The translations under genes were made by a program, and so were the position numbers. DNA of 64,000 bases from Coenobita brevimanus (taxonomy: Eukaryota; Arthropoda; Malacostraca; Decapoda; Coenobitidae), in contig CM064671.1 in assembly GCA_032717465.1 (NCBI GenBank), positions 51,278,356-51,342,355 of the forward strand, in the 5' to 3' direction. Positions 58,881 through 64,000 of the stretch are shown here, piece after piece. The notes under the pieces were generated by a model. It had not been told where the DNA came from, made no database searches, and was given only the letters and a program-made list of their open reading frames with translations. Each line of letters starts with the position of its first letter. Positions within the stretch are counted from its first letter, which is position 1.

Positions 58881-59350
58881 TTTAATAATGATTGGCTCTT
58901 TGTGAAATGCAGTGACTGAATTTCTTCGAGTTCTGTGAATTTCCTTCATATGTGGTGCGTAAGTAGCTTGTAACTTGGCCAACTGTATATTCTGGCGGCC
59001 GATTAGCATTCGGCTCTCGAATGCTTTTCTCTCATTGTTATTGTTGTTTATCCAGTTTCATAACATGAATGCACTTGACTGCTGGCTGAAGCTGCTTTCT
59101 TCTGGAAGTCCATCATCTTATTTTTGGGTAATAGAGAGTAAGACAAGGGACGTCAGTGTAAGCAGGCAGTGAATTCCATTGATTATACGAGTATGAGTGT
59201 CACCACAGGATGACATCTCCCTCTCTTTGTATCTGAGTATGGAAAAATATGTATGAATATATAGCCCCTACCCCTCAAACCCTACATGTTGCCCTAAATG
59301 GCCTGAACCTGATTCTTCAGCAATCGATACAGTGACTAAGTGAGTGAGTA

Positions 59351-61116
59351 ATTAACCCCTTAACCGCGGGGCGTCACTTTCGTGACGCTTGGGAACAAAG
59401 GGATCATACCGCGGGGCGTCGCTTTTGTGATTCTGTGTTATTTTGAATTCACCCGGGCTTCCAAGTGGGGGCTTGTATCATCTATCAGTACTGCCAATGT
59501 CCAACACTAGTCAGCACTCCTAATCTCATCTGTACTCCCATCCATTGTTGACAATTTAGCCATTTCTCCCCGTTCTTGACTCCCCTCCCTACCCCCCCTC
59601 CATTACCCTATCCTCTCACCTGCCTGGCCGTGCTACGCTAAGTAAATCTTCCCTGGAATTTTTCACTGATTTCATCCATTGAAATAAGCCCTATGCCCTA
59701 TTCTTATACCAAATAATATATACAAGAAAGAAATAAGGTAAGTGAGAGTGCCATACACCTGGAATTGGCTAATTATCACCTGACAACACTTCACGTGCAC
59801 TTGTTCGCAAATTTTCGCTATTTCCTCTTGAAATATGCCGTATAATCTATTTTCGTAATAAATATACATATAGGGAGGGAAGGGAGAAGCCTAAGTGATA
59901 TTTACATTCACCTGGAACTACCTAATTTATAATGTATTGTCTAGATTTCCTGCCAATCATTTCATTGCTATAAATAGCTGTGTCAAGAGGCTAAACGTTG
60001 GCAGTGCTGATTTCCCTAGGTAGGCCTCCACCCCGGCCCACCCTTATCAGTTCACTCTCATCTTCCAGTGTGGGGGTACGTCTGTTCGCTCTTGCTAGCT
60101 TCAGGGCCTTTCCACCCCCATGCAAAGGGCCCTGTGACCTTTACCCCCTACTAAACCTCGTGTAGAAAGAGGTAAAGGGCTGACAATTGATAAAAGAGTA
60201 ACTACGATCTTTCTATTAGTAAAACAGTGCAAGTGGAATTGTAAATAATGTGTAAATAATGTGTAAACAGCAAGTGAAAGTAATGAATGTAAATATACGT
60301 GAACAGTGGAAAATAGTTTTATAAGTTACTTCAAGTGACAGTGCATAAGACAGTGTAAATAAAATAGAAATGTAAATAGCGTAAATAAAATAGAGAACGT
60401 AAATAGAAATGTAAATGAATAGTATCATAAGAATACGAGTATATACCCTAGGAGTAATGGAAGTGAAAGTTTCACTCTAGCATGTCTGAATACTATGAGT
60501 TATGAGAGGGAAATTGAAAGTGACATTCACTCTCAATGCTAGTATACAGGATGAGAAAGTGAATGCTACGTATTTTACTGAAAGAAATTGAATCCCTACA
60601 GTGACAATAAACTAATACTACTGAAGGAAACTTATGGATAAAGACTGTAGATATATATAAGTGTTATATAGTAATAGAAATATAAAGTGTGAGGGGTTTT
60701 ATGAATAATAAATGACAGAGTACCAAGAGCGAACTAGCGCAAGTGCGACGGTCAGACGCACTCGTAATTTTCATTGCTTTCACAGTTGTTTTTTTTTGGA
60801 GTATGGATCCCAAACTACTTGAAAATCATAGAGTAGTGTTTATAGTGTTAATATCTGGCTGTGGTAATCATATTACGGGTTGTCAGGAAGTGTAAAGCGG
60901 AGACTTCGTTACCCAACTTCAGAGGTCTCCACAAGTCCTACGGTAACAAACATTCCAGGAGAAAGCTGAAGGTATGTGCCATAAGCATATATAATTTTAA
61001 TATTCTAGGACTAATAACTGATTTTTGGCAAATATTTTTTGAGAGTGTGTCGGAGCCCGAATAACCCCGCGGCACACCCAAAACATTGGTAAACATGCCC
61101 GCGGTGTAGGGGTTAA
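59351..61116. mobile_element. piggyBac-like non-autonomous element
   Basis: TTAA at 59,351-59,354 and 61,113-61,116 flank ends CCCCTTAACCGCGGGGC and (inverted) CCCCTACACCGCGGGCA, which share 13 of 17 positions. Just inside the left end the CCGCGGGGCGTC motif repeats at 59,410. TTAA targets and this layout fit piggyBac. No transposase frame is visible in 1.77 kb, which otherwise holds AT-rich sequence with many GTAAAT-type repeats. Confidence 0.6.
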
Positions 61117-61302
61117 GTAATGGATACACACTGTATTTAGCCGTCTCAATGAATGCTGCAAAAAGATGTTAATGGAATATCGAGAAGAAAAAGAAGGAGT
61201 AACTTCGAGAATGAAACACTGGCCCTCTTCCTTAGCAATTTACTCAACACATTATGTCTCAGTATCCTATTTTACGTTACAATGCAAACTGTGTTGATCT
61301 AT

Positions 61303-61470
61303 CTATCTACCTATAGCCCAACGCCCTAATCCGGCAAAGGGTGGCCGCAGACAAAACTCCTCCAAGACGCTCTGTCACCCACCATTTGACTACCCTGCCC
61401 TCAACTCACTCCCCCCTCCCTCATATACCTCTCAATTCCATCCCTCCACCTCATCCTCGATCAACCCCTC
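61303..61470 (-). mobile_element. LINE family A copy 5, short 3' end
   Basis: The minus strand reads from GAGGATGAGGTGGAGGGATG through the 3' UTR to GGATTAGGGCGTTGGGC and a (GATA)n tail. It is 5' truncated at about 61,470. Its first 45 bp or so also occur in the left arm at 58,531-58,576, so the duplication breakpoint lies inside this LINE fragment. Confidence 0.85.
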
Positions 61471-64000
61471 ACTGAGGCTCGGAAATCAGTTTTATTGAGT
61501 CCTGCATACTCGTGTACAGGTATAGCTGCTCTCTCACGCTCACCACGTACGTGAGAGAAAGCCGTTTTCTATGTGAGGTATACTGAGGTATTTATGCTGG
61601 GAAGGTATAGATATGTTCAGAACACTTTTCTGATTACTTATTATGTCAGCATCTATCACAATTTGCATGTCTTTCTCACTGTGAATGCATTATCTTACAC
61701 TTGCTTGAAGATAGGTACAACCTGACTTCATTATGTACAGTACTGGCACTTACAAGAAGGTATTTACAACTCGACTTCACTATATAGTCCTTACACTTAC
61801 AAGAAAATATTTACAACTTACACGTACATGAAAATATTTACAAAATGCCATCACTATGTACAGCACTGGGTGAGGCACACAGGCAGAGTGAAGCAGAGAG
61901 AGCGTGAGGGGGGAAGCGAGTGAGTGAATGGCCTTGACAGCTTGGGTGATGGTAGCGGAACAGTTACCTTACATGCATGCCAGTTTTTACCCGCGAATCT
62001 TGAAAAATGCAGTCACAGTGAGTTTTTTAATTTAAACCGTTTTAAAACAGCACTGGCACTGGCTGCAGAGTTATGTCAGACCGTTTTAAAATGGCATTTG
62101 CACACGGCGGGTTAATATAGGAAATAAAAACATCCACAAAGCATTCTACAGGTGCCCTTCCTTTCTAAATAAATGTACCCATATACAATTAGAATTGAAC
62201 TACTGCAGGTTGAAGTTTGGGGGGAAGCCAATCTGGGGAATTGAATTCCATTTCTAAAAAATGGAGGTTCTAACTAATTCCTCAAGTTCTAAAAGACTAA
62301 CCAAATGATACAAAATCGATTGTAGATAACCTGAGTAAAACATAAATTGATCACCAGACTACGATAAAGCATTTATGGAGGCATCAGTAGCAGGAAGATG
62401 GCAGGGATGAAAATCAACATAACTAGCCGATGTCAAAGGTCCTGTGTGTGTGTGAAGCTAAAGATCCAAAGGTGGCATTGTTACGCTGATGTGGTGTTCA
62501 CATGCTATGTTGCCCAATTATGGAAACTGGGGATTGTGGAAAGGGTGGTGGTGGAGCGTCAGTAAGTTCTTTCAACTTAGCTTGGTGGCGATAATCGTCC
62601 TTAAGCAACTTATATCCCGTAGCTCAATGGCAGAATAAGAACTGGCTACTGTTATACATCCTTTCCCTAACCCGACTTCGTAACTTGCTTATGTTCTTAT
62701 GCTAACGTCTATTTAAATCTCAGTATTCAGGACTGAAGTGTTAGTTTTAGGGTAAGACAAAGCGATGAGACCGACGATTTTGTTCAGATTACACTGGGAA
62801 AGTGAACAAAGCAAAAAAAAAAAAAAAAAAAAGTGACCCAAGGATGAAAATACCTAATTCTAATATATATTTTTTGTACTGAATCCATAACTGGTAACAT
62901 TTCTCTATCGGAGAAGGTTTTTGAGTGACATGCAATTAATTGTTTAAAAGCCCATACGTTTACATATTAAAAACTACAAATTTGTAGTTTAGAAGGTAGA
63001 TTTGTTTAATTTTCTGGGGTATTTTACCTCATAATTATCTCTCGTAATAGTCCAGCAGTAATCAGCCAGGATGCTGGGGCTCTAGTTGCCTTGGTAACGT
63101 TTTTCCATTTAAGAAAATTAAATGTTCTGGTGAAAATGCTTACCTTGTTCATCACTGACTTCGCCCATTTTTTTTTTTTTTTCTGGAATCAAAGTTTTAG
63201 TGAGGGCCTCCAAAATGAATTTTTAATAACACATTGCACCTCATTCTTTAGTAAGACTTAAGAAGGCCATATACTGTTTTGGGATAGTTTTCAGACTTGT
63301 GATTTCCTAAAAACTTTCTTCAGACACCTTTGAAACTCTGCCATGCAGTTTTCTTAACTTCACTTAACTTCTCTTCAGATCCCTCGACTATTAACAATTC
63401 TCTGCTCTGAGAGCACACCAAAATACCCTCTTTAATCTTGGCATTACTGATCTCGGGAAACTTACTTCTCAAGTATGCGAATTCAGTTTGGATTATATCA
63501 ATTAATTAAACAAAGTTTTCATAGGTGCATGCTTGATGTGTAGTGGAGGAAGACACACTTTCTCAGGGACAAGCAGTGGGTGATCACATTTTTCTTTCCT
63601 GGAACAAGTGAGGTAGGTTTTGGCCAGTGCTTCTGAATGAAGTAATTTTGCTTGTCCCTACTGCCCCACTAACATACAAAGCAACAGTTCTTTGCATAAC
63701 CTAGTTGCAACCACACAGATATTCCACTTTTATTCCTGATACTGAACTTTTTCTTAAGGCAACTTCATGTTGTCGTATGACTGTTTCAGTCTGCTGCATG
63801 TGCAATAGGTACAGAATGAAATTTATTTCCATTATGAAGAAGGACCTCTTTCAAGCTGACTTTTGAGGAGTCAGTGAACAAACGCCACTTGTCCACATTG
63901 TGTTCATGACCATGAGCACCCGTGACTGAATAATACTAAAATATTTACAAAACACAAGTCCATCCTCTTGCGAGAAGCATTGTTTAAATCATCATTGTGG
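61424..64000 (-). repeat. Inverted duplication 2, right arm (runs off the window)
   Basis: Partner of 55,997-58,576 in the opposite orientation. Differences seen are scattered substitutions and small run-length changes. It continues past base 64,000. Confidence 0.93.
62960..64000 (-). pseudogene. Second copy of the CYFC-type decayed ORF, partial
   Basis: Reverse complement of 55,997-57,038. It includes the segments for KWRLFTDSSKVSLKEVLLH and PPLHIKHAPMKTL and the same A/T-run before MGEVSDEQ-like sequence. It carries the same disruptions as the left-arm copy where I compared them, so the gene was already dead when the duplication happened. The N-terminal half lies outside the window. Confidence 0.7.

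Overview
The window looks like intergenic or intronic DNA from an arthropod, most likely a decapod crustacean. That call is an inference from the repeat profile: very long (GT)n and (TA)n tracts, CR1-like LINEs with an ACAATTAGGTAAGA-type 3' end, several tRNA-derived SINEs, a Gypsy element with an insect-baculovirus F-like envelope gene, and two repetitive ORF families I remember from arthropod and cnidarian genomes. I see no convincing host gene, rRNA, functional tRNA or CRISPR. Nearly every coding signal belongs to a mobile element and every long one is broken.

Layout. 1-9.7 kb: LINE and SINE 3' ends, a Tc1-like transposase fragment, a palindromic SINE insertion with 14-bp flanking repeats, a decayed repetitive ORF (minus strand, 6.7-8.7 kb) and a 440-bp (TA)n tract. 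9.7-11.5 kb: minus-strand Gypsy remnant with a 3' LTR. 11.5-17.4 kb: a long inverted duplication (arms 2.7 and 2.0 kb) with facing (GT)n and (CA)n tracts and a MITE in each arm. 17.6-18.8 kb: a 44-bp satellite split by a LINE insertion. 19.7-21.7 kb: a non-autonomous hAT with 8-bp target-site duplication (TSD), hosting another LINE copy. 22.4-25.3 kb: a LINE split into two oppositely oriented halves inside a 12-bp TSD, the expected product of twin priming. 26-29.7 kb: SINEs, a CR1 3' end and an RTE-like LINE. 29.9-43.6 kb: a Gypsy element with gag, pol and env; its 3' LTR was invaded by a 5.8-kb Gmr1-like LTR element (37,702-43,542, TSD GGGAG, nearly identical LTRs, gag-protease-integrase order). 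43.6-50.1 kb: a LINE copy, a SINE and a near-full-length CR1-like element. 52-53.3 kb: a tRNA-Gly-like SINE and a MITE. 55.3-64 kb: a second inverted duplication (arms at least 2.58 kb, about 95-97% alike by eye) carrying two copies of a decayed repetitive gene, with a piggyBac-like element in the spacer.

How the parts relate. Three LINE groups supply the retrotransposition machinery. Two SINE-like families end in the same 3' sequence and simple-repeat tail as two of these LINEs, so the sequence suggests SINE-LINE partnerships. Each LINE or SINE tail is a microsatellite ((GATA)n, (TGGA)n, (ATG)n, (CA)n), which explains many of the simple repeats here. In this answer family A is the APE-type LINE with the GGCGTCTGGCAAT end, family Y its short partner, and family X a LINE 3' end with an (ATG)n tail.
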